Assembly: GCA_946479205.1 (NCBI GenBank)
Contig: CAMLFJ010000046.1
Span: forward strand, 1 to 11,461
Length of the DNA: 11,461 nucleotides
Direction of reading: 5' to 3'
Source of the DNA: an uncultured bacterium
Lineage (GTDB): Bacteria; Methylomirabilota; Methylomirabilia; Rokubacteriales; CSP1-6
Shown here: positions 1 to 6,658 of the stretch, in pieces
Layout: every line of letters begins with the position of its first letter
How positions within the stretch are numbered: the first letter of the stretch is position 1
Notes under the pieces: model-generated
Databases searched by the model: none
Told to the model about the DNA's origin: nothing
The model's input: the letters and a program-made list of their open reading frames with translations, nothing else
Translations under genes and position numbers: made by a program

Positions 1-105
1 GCGCGCCTCCCAGTCCACGTGAAAGCCGAGGAAGCCCATGTAGAACTCGCGCGCCTTCTCCACGTCGAAGATGCGGAAGATCGGGATGGCCTGGAAGGTG
101 GCCAC
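1..105 (-). CDS. VOC / glyoxalase superfamily protein, N-terminal 35 residues (runs off the window)
   Basis: The first 35 codons of a minus-strand gene are visible, reading MATFQAIPIFRIFDVEKARE and then FYMGFLGFHVDW. The pattern 'IPIFRIFDVEKAREFY..FLGF.VDWE' is typical of the glyoxalase/bleomycin-resistance (VOC) fold, which builds a metal-binding beta-alpha-beta-beta-beta module. The substrate cannot be told from this fragment. The start is a GTG at 105-103, 4 bp after the stop of the HAD gene (110-112), with a GGGAG ribosome-binding site at 114-118 inside the HAD end. It is the most distal visible gene of the minus-strand operon. It could be a true lyase, a resistance protein or an uncharacterised VOC protein. 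Confidence 0.85.
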   Translation of the reverse strand, partial: MATFQAIPIFRIFDVEKAREFYMGFLGFHVDWEAR

Positions 106-109
106 GCGG

Positions 110-769
110 TCAGCTCCCGAGCCGGCTCAGGCAGCCCGCGAGTGCGCGCGGGGATTCGCAGAGCAGATCGGCGCCCGCGTCGGTCAGCTCGCGGAGCTCC
201 CCGTAGCCCCATCCCGCGCCGATGGACCGCATGCCGTTGATCTTGGCCGCCGCGATGTCACTGCCGCGGTCGCCCACCATGACCGAGGTCTCGGCGCGGA
301 CCACGCCGGTCTCGAGGAGGTGGGCGAGCAGGTCCTCCTTGGCGTCGAAGCGCCCGCCCGGCTCCGCGCCGTGGATGGACTCGAAGTGCCGGGCGAGGTC
401 GAAGTGGGTCACGATGCGGGTCGCCGCGTGCCGCAGCTTCGCGGTGGCCACGAACAGCGCGCGGGCGCGCCGCGCGCTCTCCTCCAGCATCTCGGGGACG
501 CCGTCGTAGACGCGGTTCTCGAAGAGGCCCACGTCGTCGTAGCGCGCGCGATAGTGCGCGACGGCGACCTCGATCAGGGCCGGGTCGGCCGTGCCGAGCA
601 GCGTCGAGAACGTGCCGCGCAGGGGCGGCCCGATATACGCGGCGAGGACGTCGTCGTCGGGGCACGGGTGGCCGATCCGATCGAGCGCGTGCCGGATGCA
701 GGCGGTGATGCCGGCGCGCGAGTCGGTGAGGGTGCCGTCGAGATCGAAGAGGACGGTGAGGGCGCTCAC
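110..769 (-). CDS. HAD-family hydrolase (phosphoglycolate phosphatase-like, subfamily IA)
   Basis: A 219-residue haloacid-dehalogenase phosphatase. Visible motifs in order are motif I DLDGT with the nucleophile Asp9 and acid/base Asp11; motif II Thr109 in VATAK; motif III Lys144 in DAKEDLL; and motif IV VGDRGSD with Asp167 and Asp171. The helical cap falls between residues 15 and 90, as in Gph/PGPase-like members. It probably hydrolyses a small phosphate ester in the cytoplasm; phosphoglycolate is possible but unproven. The start is taken as the GTG at 769-767, which puts motif I at residue 9 as is usual. A longer open frame upstream has no HAD homology and covers the preceding gene. The start overlaps the stop of the Ddn-like gene as GTGA (766-769), with no clear ribosome-binding site, which suggests translational coupling. 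Confidence 0.92.
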   Translation of the reverse strand: MSALTVLFDLDGTLTDSRAGITACIRHALDRIGHPCPDDDVLAAYIGPPLRGTFSTLLGTADPALIEVAVAHYRARYDDVGLFENRVYDGVPEMLEESARRARALFVATAKLRHAATRIVTHFDLARHFESIHGAEPGGRFDAKEDLLAHLLETGVVRAETSVMVGDRGSDIAAAKINGMRSIGAGWGYGELRELTDAGADLLCESPRALAGCLSRLGS

Positions 770-1221
770 GGTTCGGGCAGGATGCGGAAGACCGGATAGC
801 GGGCCGCGACGGGGGCGAGCTCCGCCTCCGACGCCTCCGCGCCGAGGCCGCCGAAGAACCGCTTCACCTCCCACGCCCACTCCCGCAGATAGGCGCGCAG
901 GATCGGCGGCTTCTCGTGGTCGGGGACCTCCACGACGCGCACGTCCGCGGTCTTCCCGCCGACGGTGAGCCGGCCCGCGCGGCTGACCCGGATGTTGCGC
1001 ACCCACTCGGTCTCGCCGCGCGGGGCGACCAGGTACCGCCGGCCATCGAAGGTGAGCGGGTTGACCGGGATGCGGTGCCACTCGCCGCTCTTGCGTCCCT
1101 GCACCGAGAGGACCTGCGCCCCTTTCAAGCCGAGCCCGAGCCGGCCGGCGAGGAAGCCGACGACCGGGTTGACGACCCGGGCGGTGAAGAAGCCGGGCTT
1201 GACGAAGGGGCTCGCCGACAT
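766..1221 (-). CDS. Nitroreductase/deazaflavin-dependent oxidoreductase (Ddn-like, F420H2-type)
   Basis: A 151-residue single-domain protein of the Ddn / F420H2-dependent reductase family, a split-beta-barrel that uses the deazaflavin F420 to reduce quinones or xenobiotics. Seen directly: a hydrophobic N-terminus (residues 10-32), then the family signature GRKSG (42-46), IPVNPL, DGRRYLVAP (59-67) and WVRNIR (73-78). The last corresponds to the conserved Trp/His-x-x-Asn segment near the cofactor. Some relatives bind FAD or FMN instead, so F420 is likely but not certain. The ATG at 1221 lies 2 bp after the OsmC stop and has no good ribosome-binding site, so it is probably coupled. Two luciferase-like genes elsewhere in the window would fit an F420-using host. 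Confidence 0.92.
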   Translation of the reverse strand: MSASPFVKPGFFTARVVNPVVGFLAGRLGLGLKGAQVLSVQGRKSGEWHRIPVNPLTFDGRRYLVAPRGETEWVRNIRVSRAGRLTVGGKTADVRVVEVPDHEKPPILRAYLREWAWEVKRFFGGLGAEASEAELAPVAARYPVFRILPEP

Positions 1222-1223
1222 GG

Positions 1224-1703
1224 TCAGGCGGATGCGGGCGTGCCGGCCACCGTGATCTCGGTCCTCACCGAGTTGGCGATGAAGCACTGCTCGTGGGCCA
1301 GATGGTGCAGGTGGTCCACGTCCGCGTCGGTCGGGCGCCGGGCCCCCCCGTAGGCGATGCGCGGATTCAAGGTCACCGCGCTCACCCAGACGGCGCCGCG
1401 CTCGTTCTTGCGCATCACGCCCACCGCGTCGTCCTCGTAGGACAGGACCAGGAAGCCCTCGCGCATGGCCACGTAGAGAAACGTGAGCATGTGGCAGCTC
1501 GAGATCGCGGCCACGTAGCCCTCCTCGGGATCGACGTGGGCCGGGTTGGACCACGGCACCGGGACCACGCCGGGGGAGGGCGAAGCGGGCACCGTCACCC
1601 CGCCGTCGAACGTCCACGTGTGCTCGCGCGAGTAGCGGCCCTTGAGGAATGCCTCCCCGTCGGCCGCCAGCTTCCAGCGGATCGTCGCCTTGTGCTCAGA
1701 CAT
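1224..1703 (-). CDS. OsmC/Ohr-family peroxiredoxin-like protein
   Basis: A 159-residue OsmC-family protein, a homodimeric thiol peroxidase that reduces organic hydroperoxides in the cytoplasm. The two redox cysteines are visible: Cys70 in AAISSCHMLTFL at the start of the central helix and Cys140 in HEQCFIANS. Arg23 in KGRYSREH fits the conserved N-terminal Arg region. The long form with an HVDPEEGYVAAISSCH block resembles the OsmC branch more than Ohr. The ATG at 1703 lies inside the end of the YjdF-like gene (8-bp overlap) and has its own strong ribosome-binding site, GGGAGGAG, at about 1711-1719. It may therefore be translated at a higher level than its coupled neighbours. Function in peroxide stress is family knowledge; the physiological substrate is unknown. 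Confidence 0.95.
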   Translation of the reverse strand: MSEHKATIRWKLAADGEAFLKGRYSREHTWTFDGGVTVPASPSPGVVPVPWSNPAHVDPEEGYVAAISSCHMLTFLYVAMREGFLVLSYEDDAVGVMRKNERGAVWVSAVTLNPRIAYGGARRPTDADVDHLHHLAHEQCFIANSVRTEITVAGTPASA

Positions 1704-2316
1704 GATTCGTCTCCTCCCGCTTCGCGATCTGGCGATCGTGGACCCGGGAGAGCAGCAGGAGCCCGGCCGCCGCTCCCAGGAGCGCCAGGAACATGTCCCA
1801 CTGAGTGTCCCACTGATCGCCTTGCGTGCCCAGGAAGGCGTCGGCGCCCTCGCCGCCGATCAGCGCGGCCCACCATTCCACCAGCTCGTAGAGCGCGCTG
1901 ATCGCGAGGCAGACGCAGAGCACCAGGAACGTGAGCCACTTGCCCGGCGTCAGGGGCGACCGCCGGATCAGGATCTCGCGCACCACGATGGCGGGGACGA
2001 AGCCCTGGGCGAGATGGCCGAGGCGATCGTACGGGTTGCGGGCGAGCCCGAGCGCGTCCTCCAGCCAGAACCCCGCCGGCACTTCCGCGTAGGTGTAGTG
2101 GCCGCCGACCATCAGGATGAGCGCGTGGACGAAGATGAGCCGGTAGGCGAGGGGGGTCAGCGGGAAGCGGCGCGCGGTGGCGGCGAGGATCGGAACCGCG
2201 ATCAGGATCGGCGCCACCTCGAGCCACCACGTGGCCCGGTCGTGCGGGCCGATGCCCGAAAGGACCAGCAGAGCGAGGCCGACGATCAGGAGGACGAGCG
2301 GCTCTCTACCAGTCAC
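1696..2316 (-). CDS. YjdF-like inner-membrane protein (DUF2238)
   Basis: A 206-residue integral membrane protein with about six hydrophobic segments (roughly 7-23, 31-47, 58-72, 105-117, 126-148 and 174-191). Polar signatures typical of DUF2238/YjdF lie between them: GGHYTYAEVP (71-80), YDRLGHLAQG (96-105), YELVEW (143-148) and GDQWDTQWDM (166-175). The clustered His, Asp, Glu and Trp residues near membrane faces suggest a metal or ligand site, but the family has no established function. The start is a GTG at 2316, overlapping the DinB stop by 11 bp. The 3' end overlaps OsmC by 8 bp. The family assignment is firm; a role in this operon cannot be inferred from sequence. Confidence 0.93.
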   Translation of the reverse strand: MTGREPLVLLIVGLALLVLSGIGPHDRATWWLEVAPILIAVPILAATARRFPLTPLAYRLIFVHALILMVGGHYTYAEVPAGFWLEDALGLARNPYDRLGHLAQGFVPAIVVREILIRRSPLTPGKWLTFLVLCVCLAISALYELVEWWAALIGGEGADAFLGTQGDQWDTQWDMFLALLGAAAGLLLLSRVHDRQIAKREETNHV

Positions 2317-2815
2317 CCGCGTACCCGGTGCGGTGCGGCGCGGTCAGGGCGAGCAGCCGGGCGCGGCGCAGCTCGAGCAGCTGGCGCGTGTGGAGCAGGT
2401 CGTGCGCGGCCCAGGAGGCGGCCAGGTCCCCCGCGGTGATCGGCCCGAAGGAAGCCTGGTACTCGCGGCTCCACTCGGGAGCCTTGAGCCCCGCGAGCCA
2501 GGCCAGCGAGCGCTCCCGCTCGGTGAGAAACGCGCTCACGGTGGCCGCGAGCTCGCGATCGTTGTAGCCGCGCGCGGTCACCCACCCCGGAGGATCGATG
2601 GGGGTCCATTGCTCCTCCGGCCGGTGCAGGACCAGGTCGAGGCGCGGGCGGAAATCCTCGCGTTCCTCGTCGAGGAGATGCGCCACGACTTCCAGGATGG
2701 ACCAGGCGTCCGGCGCCGGCCGCACGCGCGCCTCCGCCGCCGAGACGCCCGCCACGAGGCCCTGGATGGTCTCCGCGCCCTGGGCCAGCTCGCGCCGGAG
2801 GACGTCGAGTCGCAT
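2306..2815 (-). CDS. DinB-family protein (four-helix bundle, probable metal-dependent)
   Basis: A 169-residue DinB/YfiT-like protein. The family folds as a four-helix bundle with a divalent metal held by three histidines. The triad is visible as His46 in VVAHLLDEE, and His138 and His142 in AAHDLLHTRQL. PAPDAWSILEVVAHL (33-47) is the classic 'W.s..eil.HL' start of the second helix. Members include bacillithiol or mycothiol S-transferases and many uncharacterised stress proteins; nothing here identifies the thiol cofactor. The ATG at 2815 lies 6 bp after the stop of the acyl-CoA dehydrogenase-like gene with only a weak purine stretch before it, and the stop overlaps the next gene. It belongs to the same tightly packed minus-strand unit. 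Confidence 0.9.
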   Translation of the reverse strand: MRLDVLRRELAQGAETIQGLVAGVSAAEARVRPAPDAWSILEVVAHLLDEEREDFRPRLDLVLHRPEEQWTPIDPPGWVTARGYNDRELAATVSAFLTERERSLAWLAGLKAPEWSREYQASFGPITAGDLAASWAAHDLLHTRQLLELRRARLLALTAPHRTGYAGDW

Positions 2816-2821
2816 GCCCGC

Positions 2822-4000
2822 CTACTGGAACTCGAGGGTGGCCGCGCGCAGCCCGCAGAGGAGCTTGCCCGCGGTCTCGAGGCACCGGTCGTTGGAGGGG
2901 GGCATCACCGGGCCGGCCAGCGAGTCGCGGTGCCAGCGCTCGAGCGGCAGCTCCTTCAGGATGCCGCGCCCGCCCGCCAGCCGCATCGCGCGCTCGGTGG
3001 CCATGAGCCCCACGTCGGCCGCGAGGGTCTTGGCCTGGTTCACCGCGAGCATGGTGGCCTCGCGGTCGCCCGCCATCTTCACGCAGGCGGCCTCGTGCAG
3101 CAGGAGCCGGGCCGCGCGGATCTGGGTGCCCACCTCGGCCACCGTGCGCTGCACGAGGGGGTGATGGCTCATGGGCTCGGTGGAGGGTCGCTGGACCTTG
3201 GTGCGCGCGTACTCGGTCATGTACTCGAAGGCGGCCTCGCCGATGCCCAGGTAGACGGCGGCGTAGCCGAGCGCGAAGCCCTGGAGATCGATGGTCAGGT
3301 ACTGACCGGGCGCTCCAATCACGTTGGTCCTGTCGACAGAGCAGTCATAACGGATCGTATGGCTGATCGTGCCCCGCATGCCGGTGGCGTTCCAGGTGCC
3401 CTCGATCTTCACGCCCGCGTCGCGGCCCGGGATCATCGCGGAGATCACCCCGTCGCGCGCGCTCGTCTTGCCCGCCTCGATGCCGGTGATGAAGAAGTAG
3501 TCGGCCGCGTCGCCGAGCGAGCAGAACTGCTTCACCCCCGCCACCCGGTAGCCCCCGTCGCCGGTCGGATGAAACACGGTGTTGAGCACGAACTTGTCGC
3601 GAAAGCTCTGCTCCGGCTCGCTGGTGATGGAGGCGATGCGCGCCCCGCGGCCGACGACCTCGCCGAAGTAGCGCCGCTTCTGCTCCTCGGTGCCCAGCGC
3701 GGCCACGAAGGTGGTCACCGTCGAGTGCATGTTGAAGGTGAGCGCGGTGGCCGAGCAGCCCTTGGCGATCTCGCGCAGGGCGTGCACGTAGGTGACCGGA
3801 TCGGCGCCGACCCCGCCGTACTCGCGGGGGACGGTGAGCGCGAGCAGGCCGGCCGCGTGCAGGTCCGCGTAATTCTCGTAGGGGAACGTGGAGTCGGCGT
3901 CGTACCGGCCGGCCCGCGCCGCGAAGCGCTCGCGCGAGAGGGTGGCCACGCGCTCGATCACCGAACGCTGCTCATCCGTCAGGGGCGGAAGCGGGAACAC
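2822..4000 (-). CDS. Acyl-CoA dehydrogenase-fold flavoprotein, usual catalytic Glu not visible
   Basis: A 392-residue protein with the full acyl-CoA dehydrogenase layout: a helical N-terminal domain (1-120), a beta domain with the flavin-facing segment SITSEPEQS (124-132) and VAGVKQFCS (153-161), the TGMRGT loop (206-211), and a C-terminal four-helix bundle (235-392). The catalytic base is not in either usual place. Where MCAD has YEGT after 'RD', this protein has RDSLAGPVMPPSND, giving Pro367. At the alternative IVD position it has Gln240 in DLQGF. It may therefore be a flavin monooxygenase of the DszC/HsaA kind or a divergent dehydrogenase. The start is a GTG at 4000 with GGAGG at 4011-4015, 10 bp away. 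It leads the seven-gene minus-strand operon. Confidence 0.94.
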   Translation of the reverse strand: MFPLPPLTDEQRSVIERVATLSRERFAARAGRYDADSTFPYENYADLHAAGLLALTVPREYGGVGADPVTYVHALREIAKGCSATALTFNMHSTVTTFVAALGTEEQKRRYFGEVVGRGARIASITSEPEQSFRDKFVLNTVFHPTGDGGYRVAGVKQFCSLGDAADYFFITGIEAGKTSARDGVISAMIPGRDAGVKIEGTWNATGMRGTISHTIRYDCSVDRTNVIGAPGQYLTIDLQGFALGYAAVYLGIGEAAFEYMTEYARTKVQRPSTEPMSHHPLVQRTVAEVGTQIRAARLLLHEAACVKMAGDREATMLAVNQAKTLAADVGLMATERAMRLAGGRGILKELPLERWHRDSLAGPVMPPSNDRCLETAGKLLCGLRAATLEFQ

Positions 4001-4010
4001 GGGGTTGGGT

Positions 4011-4015
4011 CCTCC
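4011..4015 (-). promoter_or_regulatory. Ribosome-binding site of the operon-leading acyl-CoA dehydrogenase-like gene
   Basis: On the minus strand GGAGG sits 10 bases before the GTG at 4000. It supports that start and marks this gene as the independently translated leader of a unit in which several downstream genes lack a recognisable site of their own. Confidence 0.75.
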
Positions 4016-4121
4016 TGGACGCTCTCGGGCTCCCGCTAGCGTAGCGCCCCTGCCCGCGCCGGCGCAATGCGCGCGTCCAGCCGGGGTGGCCGGGCGGGGT
4101 TATGGTACTGTTACGAGCGTT

Positions 4122-4967
4122 ATGGCCACACGAAAACGCGATGTTACCCCCGTCGCCCCCGCCCGGCCGGACTTCCTGATCCTGGGGCTGGCCGCCGCCG
4201 GGTTCGCCATCGCGGCCTACCTCACCGGGCTCAAGTGGATGGGCGGCAACGCCGCCTTCTGCCTCTCCGGTAGCGGCTGCGACGTGGTGCAGGGGAGCCG
4301 CTACGGCACCTTGCTGGGCGTGCCGACCGCGCTCTGGGGCGTGCTGATGTACGCGGCGATCGGCGCGCTGGCCATGCTCGGGCTCACCGCGCCGCGCTGG
4401 ACGTGGGCCTTCTACCTGGTTGCCGCGGGGGTCGGCGTCTCGATCTACCTCACCGCGCTCTCCGCGCTGGTCATCCACGCGACCTGCGCCTACTGCCTGG
4501 CCTCCGGCGTGATCATGGTGGCCATCCTGGCGGTGCTGCTCCGCCGGCGCGCGGTGCTGCCGGGCCGCCGCAGGCTCTCCGCGCTCGTGCCCGGGGCGCT
4601 GGCCGCCGCGATCCTCGTGCCGCTCGGCGCCGCCTTCATCTACGCGATGCCCGCGGGCGGCGGCGGGGGCTTCGAGGCCGCGCTGGCGCGGCACCTGCGT
4701 GAGAAGGGCGCGGTGATGTACGGCGCCCACTGGTGCCCGCACTGCACCGAGCAGAAGGCGCTCTTCGGCGACGCGGCCAAGGACGTTCCCTACGTGGAGT
4801 GCGCTGCGGACACGGTCAACGGCCGGCCCGACCTTTGCGAGAAGGCGGGCGTGAAGGTCTTCCCGACCTGGGTGATCGGCACCGAGCGCCGCGAGGGCGT
4901 GCAATCCTTGAGCGCCCTCTCCGCCCTCTCCAAGTTCGAGCCGGAAGCGGCGAAGCCCACCAAATAA
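4122..4967 (+). CDS. VKOR-thioredoxin fusion protein (membrane disulfide-bond-forming enzyme)
   Basis: A 281-residue vitamin K epoxide reductase homologue fused to a C-terminal thioredoxin-like domain. Such enzymes pass electrons from substrate dithiols to membrane quinone and replace DsbB in many bacteria. Visible elements: TM1 (18-39); the loop cysteines Cys47 and Cys53; the quinone-side motif YGTLLGVPTALWG (61-73); three further TMs; the active CXXC Cys122-Cys125 in TCAYC; a fifth TM (about 155-176); a Gly linker; and the thioredoxin motif WCPHC (Cys205, Cys208) with a cis-Pro in VFPTW. Extra cysteines 227 and 239 match those seen in bacterial fusions. The ATG at 4122 starts just before TM1. 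No strong ribosome-binding site is seen, and the start lies close to GTTATGG repeats. It stands alone on this strand, divergent from the left operon. Confidence 0.96.
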   Translation: MATRKRDVTPVAPARPDFLILGLAAAGFAIAAYLTGLKWMGGNAAFCLSGSGCDVVQGSRYGTLLGVPTALWGVLMYAAIGALAMLGLTAPRWTWAFYLVAAGVGVSIYLTALSALVIHATCAYCLASGVIMVAILAVLLRRRAVLPGRRRLSALVPGALAAAILVPLGAAFIYAMPAGGGGGFEAALARHLREKGAVMYGAHWCPHCTEQKALFGDAAKDVPYVECAADTVNGRPDLCEKAGVKVFPTWVIGTERREGVQSLSALSALSKFEPEAAKPTK

Positions 4968-5002
4968 CCCTCTCCCCTCAGGGGAGAGGGCAGGGTGAGG
5001 GG
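4968..5002 (+). repeat. Dispersed palindromic repeat, copy 1 (between convergent VKOR and exporter genes)
   Basis: A perfect 10-bp inverted repeat, CCCTCTCCCC (4968-4977) / GGGGAGAGGG (4981-4990) with loop TCA, followed by CAGGGTGAGGGG. It begins immediately after the VKOR stop codon and ends 16 bp before the end of the convergent exporter gene. It could act as a two-way terminator or mRNA-stabilising hairpin, though no T-run follows. The same 19-base core is found at 7997-8015 and 8883-8901. Confidence 0.85.
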
Positions 5003-5018
5003 TGGTCCTGCGCGGCTC

Positions 5019-6611
5019 TCAGTGCGCCCCGGGCGCCGGCCGCGCCCGCGCGCGCCGCAGGAAGACGGCCAGCGGGATGCAGCAGATCGCCAGCACCGTG
5101 ATCAGCCGGAAGTTGTCCACGAAGGCCAGCAGCGTCGCCTGCGCCACCAGCGTCTTGTAGAGGATGCCGAGCGCCTGCGGCCCGGCCGCGCTCGGCCCGA
5201 CCTTGGGGATCAGCACCCGCCGGAGCGCTTCGAGCCGCTGCTGGAACACCGGATCGTAGGGCGTCATCTTCGCCACCATCACGTTCTGGTGCACCTGCGC
5301 GCGCCGGGCCAGGAGCGTGGTGGCCATCGAGATGCCGATGCTGCCCCCGAGGTTGCGCATGAGGTTGTAGATGCCGGTGGCCCCGCCCATCTGGTCGCGC
5401 CGCAGGGTGGCGAAGGACATGGTGGAGAGCGCGATGAAGATGAGCGGGTTGGCGAGCCCGTTCAGGAAGGTGACCAGCGCGATGTTCGACCACGCCACGT
5501 CGAAGGTGAGCCGGCTCAGCCAGATTCCGGAGAGGGCGAGGAGGCCGAAGCCGGCCGAGACGATCAGGCGCGAGTCGATGACCCCGATGAGGCGGCCCGC
5601 CGCGATGGCCGCGAGCAGCGCGCCCAGGCCGCGCGGGCTGATCGCGAGCCCGGCCTCGAGCGCGGGGTAGCCGAGCAGGGTCTGGAGGAAGAGCGGGAGC
5701 ATCGCGGTCGTCGCGTAGAGGACGATGCCCATCGCGGTGATCAGGAGGGTGCCGATCGCGAAGTTCCGGTCGGTGAGGATTCTCAGATTCACGATGGGCT
5801 CGTCGGTCACGAGCTCGCGCACGACGAATATCACCATCGCGGCCGCCGAGAGGGTGAGCACCCACCGGATCCACACCGCGGCGAGCCAGTCATCCTGCTG
5901 GCCCTTGTCGAGCACGACCTGGAGGGTGGCCAGCCAGATCGCCATGAACGCGAGCCCCCAGTAGTCGATGCGCCGCAGGGTGGTGCGCCGCAGGTACGGC
6001 GGATCCTCGATGAAGGTCTGGGTCATCAGGAGCGCGAGGAGGCCGACCGGCAGGTTGATGTAGAAGATCCATCGCCAGGAGTAGCTGTCGGTGATCCAGC
6101 CGCCGAGCGTGGGGCCCATGATCGGGGCCACGATCACCCCCATCGAGTAGGCGGCCATCGCGCGGCCGCGCCGGGACGGATCGAAGCTCTCGAGCAGGAT
6201 GGCCTGGGCGATCGGCTGGAGCGCGCCGCCGCCGATGCCCTGGATCACGCGGGCCAGGATCAGCATCTCGAGGCTGAACGCGGCCCCACACGCGGCGGAG
6301 GCGAGCGTGAAGATGACGATGCACGTGAGCAGGAAGCGCTTGCGGCCGAACGCGGCGCTCAGCCACGCGGTGACCGGGAGCACGATCGCGTTCGAGATCA
6401 GGTAGCTCGTGAGGACCCAGGTGGCCTGCTCGGGGGTGGCCGAGAGGCTGCCCGCGATGTGAGGCAGGGCCACGTTCGCCACCGAGGTGTCGAGCACCTC
6501 CATGAAGGTGCCCAGCATCACGGAGATCGCGATGAGCACCGGGCTCGAGCGGGGCCGCCACTCGGCCGCGGCGTCCGCGGGCGGGGCGGTCGGCGGGTTC
6601 TCGTCTGCCAT
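5019..6611 (-). CDS. DHA2-family (EmrB/QacA) drug:H+ antiporter, 14 TM
   Basis: A 530-residue major-facilitator exporter of the DHA2 family, the inner-membrane pump of EmrAB-type systems that expel drugs or hydrophobic compounds using the proton gradient. Seen: a short cytoplasmic N-terminus; TM1 with the family D1 motif around Asp41 (EVLDTSVANVALPHI, 38-52); the WVLTSYLISNA segment in TM2; a motif-A remnant AAFGRKR; the RVIQGIGGGALQP segment in TM4; and motif C GPTLGGWITD in TM5. Hydrophobic segments continue to about residue 515, and the length fits 14 TMs. The ATG at 6611 faces the adaptor gene across 47 bp, and the two proteins almost certainly work together. On the minus strand a perfect TATAAT lies at 6646-6641, suitably placed as a -10 box. 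The substrate is unknown and no regulator gene adjoins it. Confidence 0.96.
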   Translation of the reverse strand: MADENPPTAPPADAAAEWRPRSSPVLIAISVMLGTFMEVLDTSVANVALPHIAGSLSATPEQATWVLTSYLISNAIVLPVTAWLSAAFGRKRFLLTCIVIFTLASAACGAAFSLEMLILARVIQGIGGGALQPIAQAILLESFDPSRRGRAMAAYSMGVIVAPIMGPTLGGWITDSYSWRWIFYINLPVGLLALLMTQTFIEDPPYLRRTTLRRIDYWGLAFMAIWLATLQVVLDKGQQDDWLAAVWIRWVLTLSAAAMVIFVVRELVTDEPIVNLRILTDRNFAIGTLLITAMGIVLYATTAMLPLFLQTLLGYPALEAGLAISPRGLGALLAAIAAGRLIGVIDSRLIVSAGFGLLALSGIWLSRLTFDVAWSNIALVTFLNGLANPLIFIALSTMSFATLRRDQMGGATGIYNLMRNLGGSIGISMATTLLARRAQVHQNVMVAKMTPYDPVFQQRLEALRRVLIPKVGPSAAGPQALGILYKTLVAQATLLAFVDNFRLITVLAICCIPLAVFLRRARARPAPGAH

Positions 6612-6615
6612 GACC

Positions 6616-6648
6616 TTGACGGGGATCGGTGCCGCCCGCCATTATAAG
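6616..6648. promoter_or_regulatory. Probable bidirectional promoter between exporter and adaptor genes
   Basis: The 47-bp divergent gap contains the AT-rich patch CATTATAAG in otherwise very GC-rich DNA. On the minus strand it reads TATAAT (6646-6641), a perfect -10 for the exporter; its -35 is weak. On the plus strand TTGACG (6616-6621) and CATTAT (6640-6645) are 18 bp apart and would start transcription about 7 bases before the adaptor ATG at 6659. The two -10 boxes overlap, so the two promoters would compete. This is inferred from base content and spacing only. Confidence 0.5.
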
Positions 6649-6658
6649 CACGAATCCA

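Noticed and set aside
2177..4039. Long plus-strand open frame opposite the DinB and acyl-CoA dehydrogenase-like genes
   Set aside because: Its translation is Arg/Gly/His/Ala-rich without family motifs. It is the expected antisense artefact of GC-rich codon use, while the minus strand encodes clear domains.
4102..4179. 25-codon upstream open frame overlapping the VKOR start
   Set aside because: It begins ATG GTA CTG and ends at TGA 4177-4179. It has no ribosome-binding site and no reason beyond chance, so I do not list it as a gene.
4995..6647. Long plus-strand open frame opposite the exporter
   Set aside because: The product is highly charged and low in complexity (Glu/Arg/Asp/Gly) and mirrors a convincing 14-TM protein on the other strand.
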